Assembly: GCF_017876795.1 (NCBI RefSeq)
Contig: NZ_JAGIOR010000001.1
Span: 4,986,501-5,050,500 of the forward strand
From: Rhizobium leguminosarum
GTDB lineage: Bacteria > Pseudomonadota > Alphaproteobacteria > Rhizobiales > Rhizobiaceae
Length of the DNA stretch: 64,000 bases
Direction: 5' to 3'
A program made the translations under genes and the position numbers. Each line of letters begins with the position of its first letter. Position 1 is the stretch's first letter. This document shows positions 8,191 to 16,865 of the stretch, one piece after another. The notes under the pieces were generated by a model. The model searched no databases. It saw only the letters and a program-made list of their open reading frames with translations, and was not told where the DNA came from.

Positions 8191-10182
8191 ATGTTGAAGC
8201 ATCTGAAAATCCGCACGAAAATCATATCGGTCGTGGCGCTCTTGGGGCTGATCACGATGGCCGGTCTGATCTATGTCATTGCCGAGTTCCGCCGTGCGGA
8301 TGCCGCCTACAGCGCCTTCATCGATCATGAAGCGCTGGCGTCGATGCAGAGCGCGCGCGCCAGCGCCTCGGTGGTCGCCTCGGTGCTGCAGGTAACCCTG
8401 CTGGCCGACATGAAGACCGATACGCCGGCTTTCGCCACAGCGCTCGCCGCGCCGAGCAGGCTGCCGCAGGCCCGTGACCGGATGAAAGATGCGCTGGCGC
8501 TGGTGCCCAGCCGCAAGGCGGCGATCGATGACATTCAGGCCGGCATCGATGAAATCGAAACGCTGGCGAACAAGATCATCGAGCAGAGCAAAGCCAAGGA
8601 CAGCGCCGGGGCGCTGGCGAATGTTGCCCTGGTCAATGCCAAGCTCAATGCGCTGACACCGAAGATGATCGCCAACAATGATGCGATGATGGCGATGCTC
8701 AAGGACGGCGGCGACGCGCTTTCGGCTTCGGTCAACGGGCGGATCGTCTTCTGCCTCGTTCTGATCGGCATTGCCGTGCTGCTCGCCGTCGGCTTCAGCG
8801 TCGTCGTCGCTCAGATGGGCATTGCCGGCCCGATGACGCAGTTGCGCCTGCGCATGACCCGGCTTGCCGAGGGCGATACCACAAGCGAGGTCGGCGGCCT
8901 CGACCGCGGCGACGAAGTCGGCCAGATGGCCAAGGCCGTCTCGATCTTCCGCGACAATGCCATCGAACGTGCCCGGATCGAGGCGCGCGCCGAAGCCGAC
9001 CGCAGCCTCGGCGACGGCGAGCGGCGCGAACGCGACGCCCAGAAAACCCGTGAAGCATCCGAACTCGAAGGCGCAGTTACCGCGCTCGGCGACGGCCTGC
9101 GCCGTCTTGCCGCCGGCGATCTCGCCTCGCATATCGACCAGCCCTTCGTCGCCCATCTCGATGCGCTGCGCGAGGATTTCAACAACTCGGTCGAGAAGCT
9201 CAACGAAACCCTTCACACGGTCGGCGCCAACGCCCGGGCGATCGGCGCCGGCGCCAACGAGATCCGGTCTTCCGCGGACGAGCTTTCCAGGCGGACGGAA
9301 CAGCAGTCGGCCTCCGTCGAAGAGACGGCAGCGGCGCTGGAGGAGATTACCACGACGGTACGCGACGCCGCCAAGCGTGCCGAAGAGGCGAGCCAGCTCG
9401 TCGCCCGCACCCGCCTCGGCGCCGAGAAATCCGGCGACATCGTCCGCAAGGCGGTCTCCGCCATGCAGCAGATCGAAAAATCCTCGGGCGAGATTTCCAA
9501 CATCATCGGCGTCATCGACGACATCGCCTTCCAGACCAACCTTCTGGCCTTGAACGCCGGCGTCGAAGCCGCCCGCGCCGGTGAAGCCGGCAGGGGTTTT
9601 GCCGTCGTTGCCCAGGAAGTGCGCGAACTCGCCCAACGCTCCGCCAAGGCGGCAAAGGAAATCAAGGGCCTGATCACCAGCTCCGGCACGCATGTGCAGA
9701 CCGGCGTTTCGCTGGTCGGCGAAACCGGCAAGGCGCTCGATTCGATCGTCCAGGAGGTGCAGGAAATCAACCAGCACGTCCACGCGATCGCCGAAGCCTC
9801 GCGCGAACAGTCGATCGGGCTGCAGGAGATCAACACCGCCGTCAACACCATGGACCAGGGCACGCAGCAGAACGCGGCGATGATCGAGCAGTCGACGGCC
9901 GCCAGCCACAGCCTCGCCATGGAAGCGACGGCGCTGAACAACCTGCTCGGCCAGTTCCGGCTGACGGGCACCGGCGGCATTGCCGCCAGCGCGTCGATTG
10001 CCGCCGCAGCCCCACGCGCTGCCCCGCGCCCGGCCGTCCGGGCAGCCCCGATCCGTGTCGCTCGCGAAGGCACAGCCCGCCCGGCCGCCTCGCCGGCCCG
10101 CGCCCTCGGCCAAAAAATCGCCAACGCCTTTGGCGGCGGCAGCACGCCGAAAAGTCAGGATGGCGACTGGACGGAGTTCTGA
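8191..10182 (+). CDS. Methyl-accepting chemotaxis protein
   Basis: 663-residue chemoreceptor. TM1 is at about 10-31 and TM2 at about 185-208, bracketing a helical periplasmic sensor of about 150 residues. HAMP segments follow (GPMTQLRLRMTRLAEGDTT; a second HAMP-like stretch around DGLRRLAAGDLAS). The signalling hairpin holds IDDIAFQTNLLALNAGVEAA and GRGFAVVAQEVRELAQRSA. The C-terminus ends in DWTEF, resembling the NWETF docking pentapeptide for CheR/CheB. It would control flagellar rotation through CheA-CheW. Ligand unknown. No che genes are adjacent. Confidence 0.95.
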   Translation: MLKHLKIRTKIISVVALLGLITMAGLIYVIAEFRRADAAYSAFIDHEALASMQSARASASVVASVLQVTLLADMKTDTPAFATALAAPSRLPQARDRMKDALALVPSRKAAIDDIQAGIDEIETLANKIIEQSKAKDSAGALANVALVNAKLNALTPKMIANNDAMMAMLKDGGDALSASVNGRIVFCLVLIGIAVLLAVGFSVVVAQMGIAGPMTQLRLRMTRLAEGDTTSEVGGLDRGDEVGQMAKAVSIFRDNAIERARIEARAEADRSLGDGERRERDAQKTREASELEGAVTALGDGLRRLAAGDLASHIDQPFVAHLDALREDFNNSVEKLNETLHTVGANARAIGAGANEIRSSADELSRRTEQQSASVEETAAALEEITTTVRDAAKRAEEASQLVARTRLGAEKSGDIVRKAVSAMQQIEKSSGEISNIIGVIDDIAFQTNLLALNAGVEAARAGEAGRGFAVVAQEVRELAQRSAKAAKEIKGLITSSGTHVQTGVSLVGETGKALDSIVQEVQEINQHVHAIAEASREQSIGLQEINTAVNTMDQGTQQNAAMIEQSTAASHSLAMEATALNNLLGQFRLTGTGGIAASASIAAAAPRAAPRPAVRAAPIRVAREGTARPAASPARALGQKIANAFGGGSTPKSQDGDWTEF

Positions 10183-10209
10183 GGCAAACAATACCCCCAG
10201 CGTTCGCTG

Positions 10210-10352
10210 CCTGCCCCTCATCCGCCTGCCGGCACCTTCTCCCCGCGCGCGGGGAGAAGGGAGCAAGCCGCAACGTTTCCGTTTTCCGCACACCTCTCGC
10301 AGGGCACGTCCCCTCGCCCCGTTTACGGGGAGAGGGTTAGGGTGAGGGGCAG
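10210..10352. repeat. RIME-like intergenic repeat
   Basis: It opens with TGCCCCTCATCCGCCTGCC and closes with GGGTTAGGGTGAGGGGCAG. Two CCCC(G/T)..GGGG hairpins are inside. It lies between the chemoreceptor and the convergent VOC gene, where it may act as a terminator or mRNA stabiliser. Confidence 0.8.
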
Positions 10353-10387
10353 CTCGCCGGAACCGCAGCAAACACCTCTCGCCTGAA

Positions 10388-10768
10388 TCAACCCGGCCGC
10401 CAGCCGACCTCGACGAGAATATTCCCCGGCGCCGTACAATAAAACAGCCAGCCGCCGCGCATGGCGGCGGGCGAACCGGAGAGCACCGCGCCGGCGGCAA
10501 CAAGCCCCACATGAACCCTATCGACATCCGCCCTTTCGGGCAGGATGAAGCCGATATGATAGGTCTGGTGCTGCAGTTCGACCTGGTCGGCGGTGCCGAA
10601 TTTGGCAATCGCGTGGCTGAGGACGATTTCGAGGCCGGCATCGTCCGCTAGGATCGCCAGGCCGTTCTGGCCACGCATATCCCTCAGCGTCAGGCCGAAA
10701 TGGCGGATGAAGAAATCCGCCGTCGCGGTGATATCGGGTACGTGAAAATCGAGATGGTTCAGGCGCAT
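10388..10768 (-). CDS. VOC (glyoxalase/dioxygenase superfamily) protein
   Basis: 126 residues in two beta-alpha-beta-beta-beta halves. MRLNHLDFHVPDITATADFF opens the first; QTYHIGFILPERADVDRVH and NILVEVGW belong to the second. Candidate metal ligands are His5 or His9, the His of YHIGF and the final Glu of LVEVGW. The superfamily covers glyoxalase, ring-cleaving dioxygenases and fosfomycin-type resistance proteins, so the substrate is open. It is transcribed alone and converges on the chemoreceptor gene. Confidence 0.8.
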   Translation of the reverse strand: MRLNHLDFHVPDITATADFFIRHFGLTLRDMRGQNGLAILADDAGLEIVLSHAIAKFGTADQVELQHQTYHIGFILPERADVDRVHVGLVAAGAVLSGSPAAMRGGWLFYCTAPGNILVEVGWRPG

Positions 10769-10921
10769 GACAGTCTCCGTTCAAAAAAATCCCGGGACTG
10801 CCTTTTGCCGTCTCCGCACGCCGCCGGGATCCCGCATCAGATGCGGATCACGTCGCGGGTTCTCGTGCCATGGGCCACGGAGCAGAGCTTCGTCAGAGCG
10901 CTCTTGACGCTCCAACGGAAG

Positions 10922-10955
10922 GGATCGGGCTTACCTCAACCGATCCGGCCTTTTT
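10922..10955 (+). terminator. Orphan intrinsic terminator in a 360-base gap
   Basis: The stem GGATCGG / CCGATCC (10922-10928 and 10940-10946) is followed by GGCCTTTTTCG on the plus strand. The nearest plus-strand gene upstream ends 740 bases away and already has the RIME hairpins, so this terminator may end an untracked small RNA from within 10770-10920. I see no protein gene in 10770-11128. Confidence 0.5.
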
Positions 10956-11128
10956 CGACGCTGCTGATCTAGCAGACCGCGGCGGTTTCGGCAATGGAAG
11001 CGCTGACGCGATCACGCCCTTCCAAGCAGTGCATCCCGAAGGATTGACACTGACCATGCCGTTTGCGTGATGCGCCGGCGCCAATAGAGAGTAAGATCGC
11101 TTCGTCGCCGGCATCGGAAGGGATGGAC

Positions 11129-11407
11129 ATGAAACCCGCGCTCATCGGCCTCATCGGCACCCTCGTTCTTACCGGATGCAGTACCGCTAGCTATAGCGGC
11201 CCCGGCATGGAGCCGATCCCGGGCAGCATCACCTATAACGGCCAGCCGCGCAGCAAGCTCACCAAATCACCTGTTGGTTCGGCCTTTCCGCATGATTTCA
11301 TCGACCAGTACGGCCAGCAGGTGGAGGAAACCTACATCATCCAGCCCGATCGTAGCCTGATCATCGCGCACCGCCGGTACAAGCCGATCCGGTTTTTTGG
11401 GGATTAG
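11129..11407 (+). CDS. Small lipoprotein, function unknown
   Basis: 92 residues. A short signal sequence ends in a lipobox (VLTGCS) with the lipidated Cys near residue 16. The mature part is polar and includes SITYNGQPRSKLTKSPVGSA and VEETYIIQPDRSLIIAHRRY. A GGAAGGG ribosome site fits the ATG at 11129 better than the one 6 bases upstream. Similar short lipoproteins are conserved in Rhizobium but have no assigned role. Confidence 0.75.
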   Translation: MKPALIGLIGTLVLTGCSTASYSGPGMEPIPGSITYNGQPRSKLTKSPVGSAFPHDFIDQYGQQVEETYIIQPDRSLIIAHRRYKPIRFFGD

Positions 11408-11435
11408 GTCTTGGTCGGATTCGCGTGCGGGAAGC

Positions 11436-11509
11436 TGGAGCGGGTGAAGGGAATCGAACCCTCGTATTCAGCTTGGGAAGCTGCTGCTCTACCATTGAGC
11501 TACACCCGC
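11436..11509 (-). tRNA. tRNA-Gly (anticodon CCC)
   Basis: On the minus strand the gene starts GCGGGTGTAGCTCAATGGTA and ends with a matching CACCCGC acceptor strand, discriminator T and an encoded CCA. The anticodon loop is TTCCCAA, giving CCC, and the T arm GAGGGTTCGATTCCCTT is intact. It reads GGG codons. It lies between the lipoprotein gene and dcd2. Confidence 0.97.
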
Positions 11510-11568
11510 GATTAGCTGAGATTTCCAACAGATGGGGGCCGCTGTCAAGTCGCGGCAGCCGGGAAGTC

Positions 11569-12660
11569 TTAGATGCGGAAGTGTTTCGAGAGCTTGAGGC
11601 CCTGGGCCTGGTAGTTGGAGCCGAGGCCGGAGCCGTAGAGGCTGGTCGGCTTTTCCTGCATGTGTTCGTAGACGAGGCGGCCGACGATCTGGCCGTCTTC
11701 GAGGATGAAGGGCACTTCGTGGCTGCGCACTTCGAGCACGGCGCGGCTGCCGCGGCCGCCGGCCGGCGCATGGCCGAATCCGGGGTCGAAGAAGCCGGCA
11801 TAATGGACACGGAATTCGCCGACCAAGGGGTCGAAGGGGGTCATCTCGGCGGCATAATCCGGCGGCACATGCACGGCCTCGCGCGAAACGAGGATATAGA
11901 ATTCATCCGGATCGAGGATCAACTCGTTGCGGCCGCGGCTATAGAGCGGTTCCCAGAAATCGAAAATGTCGTGCTGGGCTTTCTTGTCGACATCGACGAC
12001 GGCGGTGTGGTGCTTGCCGCGGTAGCCGATCAGGCCGTCCTCATCTCCGGCGAGGTCGATCGACAGCGCGATGCCGCTGCCCGACACATTCGGCTGCTTG
12101 CTGGCGACCAGCGTCTCGCTATCATGCAGCTTCAACAGCTCCGGCTCGCTGAGCAAAGCATGGCCGACACGGAAGCGGATCTGCGACAGGCGCGAGCCGC
12201 GGCGCACGACGATCGGAAAGGTGCGCGGGCTGATTTCCAGATAGAGTGGGCCGGAATAGCCGGCCGGGATCTTGTCGAATTCCTGGGCGTAATCGGTGAT
12301 GACGCGGGTGAAAATATCCAGCCGGCCAGTCGAACTCTTCGGATTGGCCGAGGCCGACATGTCGGCCGGCAGCGCCAGGCTTTCCATCAGCGGCACGATG
12401 TAGACGCAGCCGGTTTCGAGCACCGCGCCTTCGGAAAGGTCGACCACATGCAGGCTCAGCCGGTCGAGCTTGTCGGCCACCAGATGCGAGGGGCCGGGCA
12501 TGAAGCTGGCACGCACGCGAATAGCCTTGGCGCCCAGGCGCAAATCGAGGCTTGCCGGCTGGATCTGGTCGCGGTCCAGCTCCCGTTCGGAGATCAGACG
12601 ACCCGTTTCAAACAGCGCTGATATCGCGCGGTCCGCCAGAATTCCCGTTTCACGAGCCAT
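11569..12660 (-). CDS. dcd: dCTP deaminase, long two-domain form
   Basis: 363 residues, about twice the length of E. coli Dcd. This is the duplicated alphaproteobacterial form that makes dUTP from dCTP for thymidylate synthesis. The first half carries QIQPASLDLRLGAKAIRVRA and ANPKSSTGRLDIFTRVITDY (conserved SSTGR active-site region). The second half repeats the trimeric fold: NELILDPDEFYILVSREAVH, MTPFDPLVGEFRVHYAGFFD, EVPFILEDGQIVGRLVYE. It diverges from metZ. The ATG at 12660 is preferred over one 3 bases upstream. Confidence 0.9.
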   Translation of the reverse strand: MARETGILADRAISALFETGRLISERELDRDQIQPASLDLRLGAKAIRVRASFMPGPSHLVADKLDRLSLHVVDLSEGAVLETGCVYIVPLMESLALPADMSASANPKSSTGRLDIFTRVITDYAQEFDKIPAGYSGPLYLEISPRTFPIVVRRGSRLSQIRFRVGHALLSEPELLKLHDSETLVASKQPNVSGSGIALSIDLAGDEDGLIGYRGKHHTAVVDVDKKAQHDIFDFWEPLYSRGRNELILDPDEFYILVSREAVHVPPDYAAEMTPFDPLVGEFRVHYAGFFDPGFGHAPAGGRGSRAVLEVRSHEVPFILEDGQIVGRLVYEHMQEKPTSLYGSGLGSNYQAQGLKLSKHFRI

Positions 12661-12742
12661 CATGCCTCATCCATCATTTGCCGCCGACAAAACCAAACTC
12701 GGGGAATTGACGCAAGCAGCTAACAGCAGTATTGCAGAATTA

Positions 12743-12806
12743 TCCCGTGGTGATTTGGCCGGTCGGCTTGCAGCCACGTTAAACAAGTGGCTAAAAAGAC
12801 CGGGTT
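12743..12806 (+). promoter_or_regulatory. SAM-II riboswitch (metA motif) in the metZ leader
   Basis: The SAM-II core is clear: GATTTGGCCGGTCGGCTTGC then CAGCCACGTTAAACAAGTGG and CTAAAAA. P1 pairs CCGGTC (12759-12764) with GACCGG (12798-12803); P2 pairs GCCAC (12773-12777) with GTGGC (12787-12791). This class binds S-adenosylmethionine as a pseudoknot and represses methionine synthesis genes in alphaproteobacteria. Its target is metZ, starting at 12858. Confidence 0.92.
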
Positions 12807-12809
12807 GAA

Positions 12810-12838
12810 ACCGGTCTGCTTTTGCGACCGGTTTTTTT
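12810..12838 (+). terminator. Intrinsic terminator downstream of the SAM-II riboswitch
   Basis: ACCGGTC (12810-12816) pairs with GACCGGT (12826-12832) over a 9-base loop, running into seven T residues. The 12811-12816 strand can pair instead with GACCGG of riboswitch P1, so SAM binding and termination look mutually coupled: free aptamer favours the antiterminator, bound aptamer frees the terminator. Confidence 0.85.
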
Positions 12839-12857
12839 GTTATGTGAAGGTGATGGC

Positions 12858-14042
12858 ATGAGCAAGACCTGGCGCCCGGCAACCCAACTCGTCCACGGCG
12901 GAACGTTGCGTTCGCAATATGGCGAGACGTCCGAAGCAATCTATCTCACGCAGGGTTTCGTCTATGAGACGTCGGAGGCGGCCGAAGCCCGCTTCAAGGG
13001 CGAGACGGAAGGCTATATTTACGCCCGCTACGGCAGCCCGACCAACGACATGTTCGAAAAGCGCATGTGCATGCTCGAGGGCGCGGAAGACGCCCGCGCC
13101 ACGGCCTCCGGCATGGCGGCCGTCACCGCGGCGGTACTCTGCCAGGTCAAGGCGGGCGACCATATCGTCGCAGCGCGCGCGCTGTTCGGTTCCTGCCGCT
13201 GGGTGGTCGAGACTTTGGCGCCGAAATACGGCATCGAGTGCACGCTGGTCGACGGCCGGGATCTCGCCAACTGGGAAAAGGCCATCCGGCCGAACACCAA
13301 GGTGTTCTTCCTGGAAAGCCCGACCAACCCGACACTCGAAGTGGTCGATATCGCAGGTGTTGCCAAGCTCGCCAACCAGATCGGCGCCAAGGTCATCGTC
13401 GACAACGTCTTCGCCACGCCGCTCTTCCAAAAGCCGTTGGATCTCGGCGCCCATATCGTCGTCTATTCCGCCACCAAGCATATTGACGGCCAGGGCCGCT
13501 GCCTCGGCGGCGTGGTACTGGCCGACAAGGACTGGATCGACGAGAACCTGCACGACTATTTCCGCCATACCGGCCCGGCCATGTCGCCGTTCAACGCCTG
13601 GACGCTGCTGAAGGGCATCGAGACGCTGCCGTTGCGCGTGAAGCAGCAGACTGAGAATGCGGCGAAGATCGCCGATTTCCTGGCCGATCAAAGCAAGGTC
13701 GCCAAGGTGATCTATCCCGGCCGCAAGGACCATCCGCAGGCCGATATCATCGCCAAGCAGATGACCGGCGGCTCGACCCTCGTCGCCTTCGAGCTGAAGG
13801 GCGGCAAGGATGCGGCCTTCGCGCTGCAGAACGCGCTCGATATCATCAAGATTTCCAACAATCTCGGCGACAGCAAGAGCCTGATCACCCATCCGGCGAC
13901 CACCACGCACAAGAACCTGTCGGAGGAGGCGCGCGCCGAACTCGGCATTTCTCCTGGTACAGTTCGCCTTTCGGCGGGCATCGAGGATACCGACGACCTG
14001 ATCGAGGATTTCGCCAAGGCGCTTGCCAAGGTCTCCGCCTGA
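12858..14042 (+). CDS. metZ: O-succinylhomoserine sulfhydrylase
   Basis: 394-residue PLP enzyme of the Cys/Met metabolism family. It makes homocysteine from O-succinylhomoserine and sulfide in direct-sulfhydrylation methionine synthesis. Visible: TQGFVYETSEAAEARF, YARYGSPTNDMFEKR, ATASGMAAVTAAVL, FLESPTNPTLEVVDI, and the PLP lysine in VVYSATKHIDGQGRCLGG. The C-terminal SLGDSKSL-type loop is present as LGDSKSLITHPATTTH. The start has GAAGG upstream. The SAM-II riboswitch and terminator in its leader support the methionine assignment. Confidence 0.95.
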   Translation: MSKTWRPATQLVHGGTLRSQYGETSEAIYLTQGFVYETSEAAEARFKGETEGYIYARYGSPTNDMFEKRMCMLEGAEDARATASGMAAVTAAVLCQVKAGDHIVAARALFGSCRWVVETLAPKYGIECTLVDGRDLANWEKAIRPNTKVFFLESPTNPTLEVVDIAGVAKLANQIGAKVIVDNVFATPLFQKPLDLGAHIVVYSATKHIDGQGRCLGGVVLADKDWIDENLHDYFRHTGPAMSPFNAWTLLKGIETLPLRVKQQTENAAKIADFLADQSKVAKVIYPGRKDHPQADIIAKQMTGGSTLVAFELKGGKDAAFALQNALDIIKISNNLGDSKSLITHPATTTHKNLSEEARAELGISPGTVRLSAGIEDTDDLIEDFAKALAKVSA

Positions 14043-14059
14043 TCCAGGGATAAAGGTGG

Positions 14060-14160
14060 GCCGGACCTCGAAAGAGTTCGGCTCGCCAGACCTCACCGAG
14101 CCGAGGCCAGGCCAGACTTCACGAAGGTCCGGCCGCGCCGGACCTCAAAGGCGAGGCCGG
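14060..14160. repeat. Four imperfect tandem units of 25-26 bases after metZ
   Basis: The decamer GCC(G/A)GAC(C/T)TC recurs at 14060, 14085, 14111 and 14137, with similar sequence around each copy. Complementary segments (GAGGCC, GGTCCGGCC) between them allow extensive folding. The repeat fills the gap between metZ and apaG. There is no T-run, so a simple intrinsic terminator is unlikely. Confidence 0.7.
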
Positions 14161-14333
14161 GGGAACAAGTTCGGCGGTGCCGGCGTTCGGAAGTGGAATT
14201 AACACTGACAATTAGGCTTAACGATCGAATCACCTTCGATCACGACCGTTTTAGTGACGATCAACGTTCCGTTTCTTGACGGACAGGGCCTCTTATAAGA
14301 TACGGGTAACATATCTTGACTAAGGTGCAAGGC

Positions 14334-14726
14334 ATGTATCGCGCCCTCACAAAAGATATCGAAGTCGTGGTCGAACCATTCTATCTGGAGGAGCAATCCG
14401 ATCCGGAAGACGACCGCTATGTCTGGGGCTACCGGATTGTCATCAGCAACAACTCCGGCATCGCCGTTCGCCTGGTCAATCGTTACTGGAATATCACCGA
14501 CCAGAATGGACAGGTGGACGAGGTCACCGGCCCGGGCGTCGTCGGCGAACAGCCACGGCTCAGCCCCGGCGATACCTACGAATATTCCTCCGGCTGCCCG
14601 CTCGACACCCCCTCCGGGCTGATGTTCGGCCATTACCAGATGGAAACGGACGAAGGAGATACCTTCGATGTCGACATTCCCGCCTTCTCGCTGGATTCAC
14701 CGGGGTTGTTGCGCGTGCTCAACTGA
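14334..14726 (+). CDS. apaG: ApaG protein
   Basis: 130 residues, the usual ApaG length, with a fibronectin type III-like beta fold. Conserved parts: [90 protein letters not shown]. The [13 protein letters not shown] loop is diagnostic. E. coli ApaG is linked to Co2+ resistance and nucleotide binding, with no enzyme role proved. The ATG at 14334 matches the family start; a TTG 18 bases upstream is in frame. Confidence 0.95.
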   Translation: MYRALTKDIEVVVEPFYLEEQSDPEDDRYVWGYRIVISNNSGIAVRLVNRYWNITDQNGQVDEVTGPGVVGEQPRLSPGDTYEYSSGCPLDTPSGLMFGHYQMETDEGDTFDVDIPAFSLDSPGLLRVLN

Positions 14727-14774
14727 CAGGCCGGCCCGAAATCATTTTGCCCGCTTGATAGATTGCCGACATCG

Positions 14775-14822
14775 GCCCCTCATCCGCCTGCCAGCACCGA
14801 CCGGGGTTAGGGTGAGGGGCAG
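14775..14822. repeat. Short deletion derivative of the RIME-like repeat
   Basis: Both ends are present (CCCCTCATCCGCCTGCC and GGGTTAGGGTGAGGGGCAG), but the middle is reduced to AGCACCGACC. At 48 bases it is a quarter of the full copies. It lies between apaG and the convergent hslO. Confidence 0.75.
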
Positions 14823-14832
14823 CCGCCGGGAA

Positions 14833-15825
14833 CTATTCGGCCGGCTGAAGTTCGGCCGGCTCGAAGCGGTAGGTGGTCGAGCAGAATTCGCAGGAGACGG
14901 CGATCTCGCCATCTTCCTGGCTGGCCTCGATCTCCTCGGCGGTGAAGCCTTTCAGCACGCCCTTGATCTTGTCGCGCGAGCAGCTGCAGCGATCGAAGAC
15001 GGCGCGCGGCTCGTAGACGCGGACGCCGCGCTCGTGAAACAGGCGGAACAGCAGCCGCTCGGTGCCAACCAGCGGATCGGTAAGTTCATCGGCATCGATG
15101 GTCTCGACCAGCGAACGCGCTTCGGCCCAGGAATCGTCCTCGCCATGCGGGCGGCTGCCGGTGTCGCCGTCGCCGCCGTGGAGATCCGGCTGGCGCATGC
15201 GCTCCGGCGCTTCCGGCAGGAACTGGGCGACAAGGCCACCTGCCCGCCAGCGATGGCGTGGCCTGCCTTCATCGTCGCGATCGAGGAGTTCGGCCGCGGC
15301 CAGGCGCACGCGCGTCGGGATCTGCTCCGACTGGCGGAAATAGACGCCGGCAATGTCTTCCAGAGAGGTGCCGTCGAGCGCGACGATGCCCTGGTAGGGC
15401 TGGCCGAACTTGCCCTGGTCGATGGTGAAGGCGAGCACGCCGCGGCCGAGCAATTGCTCCGGCTCGGTTTCGCCAGCTTCGATGGCCTTGTTGAGCAGCG
15501 CCTGATCGAAACGGGCATAGGCACGAACATTTTCCGGCGTCGAAAAATCGGCAACGAGAAGATCGACCGGGCCATCGCCCTTGGTCTGCACCGTGAACTT
15601 GCCGTCGAACTTCAGCGAGGTGCCGAGCAGCACCGTCAGCACGACGACTTCGGCGAGCAGCCGGGCAACAGGGGCCGGATAATGATGGCGCTCGAGGATG
15701 GCATCGAGCATCGGGCCGAGCTGGACGGCGCGGCCACGCACATCCAGCCCGTCCACCTGAAAGGGGACGACATGGTCATCGCCGGCGAAATCGAACTGGC
15801 CGAGGGCGGCTGCAGCTTCTGCCAT
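14833..15825 (-). CDS. hslO: Hsp33 redox-activated chaperonin
   Basis: 330 residues. Hsp33 is a cytoplasmic holdase switched on when its zinc-bound cysteines are oxidised. The N-terminal core is recognisable (VRGRAVQLGPMLDAILERHH, VLLGTSLKFDGKFTVQTKGD, GRGVLAFTIDQG, YFRQSEQIPT). Near the C-terminus all four zinc ligands are present as CSCSRDK and CEFC, in the order CxC...CxxC. Start placed at MAEAAAALGQ; the 7-residue upstream extension is unlikely. It follows argF on the same strand. Confidence 0.95.
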   Translation of the reverse strand: MAEAAAALGQFDFAGDDHVVPFQVDGLDVRGRAVQLGPMLDAILERHHYPAPVARLLAEVVVLTVLLGTSLKFDGKFTVQTKGDGPVDLLVADFSTPENVRAYARFDQALLNKAIEAGETEPEQLLGRGVLAFTIDQGKFGQPYQGIVALDGTSLEDIAGVYFRQSEQIPTRVRLAAAELLDRDDEGRPRHRWRAGGLVAQFLPEAPERMRQPDLHGGDGDTGSRPHGEDDSWAEARSLVETIDADELTDPLVGTERLLFRLFHERGVRVYEPRAVFDRCSCSRDKIKGVLKGFTAEEIEASQEDGEIAVSCEFCSTTYRFEPAELQPAE

Positions 15826-15913
15826 GGATTCACTCCTAGTTTTCAAGCGAAAGGACAGGGTGCCCTTCGCTCGCGCGGCCGCGCGTTTTTCACACGCGGC
15901 GTCCGATTATGGT

Positions 15914-16828
15914 TCAGATCGCGCCCAGGCACCAAGCAAGAATCGACTTCTGCGCATGAAGACGGTTTTCCGCTTCATCGAAGACCACGGATTGCGGACC
16001 GTCGATCACATCGTCCGTCACTTCCTCACCGCGATGAGCGGGCAGGCAATGCATGAACAATGCATCCTTGCCGGCCTTCGCCATCAAGGCCGCGTTGACC
16101 TGGTAAGGCTGGAAGACGTTGTGACCCCGGGCCCGATGTTCCTGATTCATGGAGACCCAGGTATCGGTCACCACGCAATCGACGCCTTCGACCGCACGGT
16201 CGGCATCATGGCAGAGCATGATTTCGGCGCCCTCATTGCGGGCCCAGTTCAGATAGTGATCCTTGGGCTCCGAGCCAAGGGGCACCGCCATGTTCATGCG
16301 ATAGCCGAAGCGGGCAGCGCCTTCGACCAACGAATGCAGCACATTGTTGCCGTCACCGGTCCAGGCGATGGTCTTGCCCTTGATCGGGCCGCGATGCTCT
16401 TCGAAGGTCATGATATCGGCCATGATCTGGCAGGGATGGGTGTCATCCGTCAGCGCATTGATCACAGGCACGCTCGCATGCTCGGCAAGCTCCTTGAGCC
16501 TGGAATGTTCGGTGGTGCGGATCATGATCGCATCGACATAACGCGACAGCACCTTGGCGGTGTCGCCGATCGTCTCGGCGCGGCCAAGCTGCATCTCGGT
16601 GCCTGATAGAAACAGCGTTTCGCCGCCGAGCTGGCGCATGCCGACGTCGAAGGAGACGCGGGTGCGCGTCGACGGCTTCTCGAAGATCATCGCCAGCATC
16701 TTGCCGGCGAGCGGCTTGTCGCCGGTGCCGGCCTTGAAGGCCTGCTTGCGGGCGAGCGCATCGTTCATGATGGTTCTGAGATCGGCTGAGGTGACGGCCG
16801 AAAGATCGAGGAAATGTTTAGGAGCCAT
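15914..16828 (-). CDS. argF: Ornithine carbamoyltransferase, anabolic
   Basis: 304-residue cytosolic enzyme that forms citrulline from ornithine and carbamoyl phosphate in arginine synthesis. It has the carbamoyl-phosphate loop [14 protein letters not shown], the [14 protein letters not shown] segment, the ornithine-side [12 protein letters not shown] and the [11 protein letters not shown] signature. The start is the ATG giving MAPKHFLDL, preceded by AGGAGC-like bases; the 33-residue extension is spurious. argD lies 37 bases upstream on the same strand, giving an argD-argF-hslO order. Confidence 0.96.
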   Translation of the reverse strand: MAPKHFLDLSAVTSADLRTIMNDALARKQAFKAGTGDKPLAGKMLAMIFEKPSTRTRVSFDVGMRQLGGETLFLSGTEMQLGRAETIGDTAKVLSRYVDAIMIRTTEHSRLKELAEHASVPVINALTDDTHPCQIMADIMTFEEHRGPIKGKTIAWTGDGNNVLHSLVEGAARFGYRMNMAVPLGSEPKDHYLNWARNEGAEIMLCHDADRAVEGVDCVVTDTWVSMNQEHRARGHNVFQPYQVNAALMAKAGKDALFMHCLPAHRGEEVTDDVIDGPQSVVFDEAENRLHAQKSILAWCLGAI

Positions 16829-16865
16829 GTTCTTACCTGTGCTGCGCCCGAAGGCTGCAATCTCT

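Noticed and set aside
8032..10641. 869-residue open frame antisense to the chemoreceptor gene
   Set aside because: It is a GC-skew shadow of the chemoreceptor: low-complexity Gly/Arg/Asp-rich translation, no domain, and the sense strand has a complete MCP.
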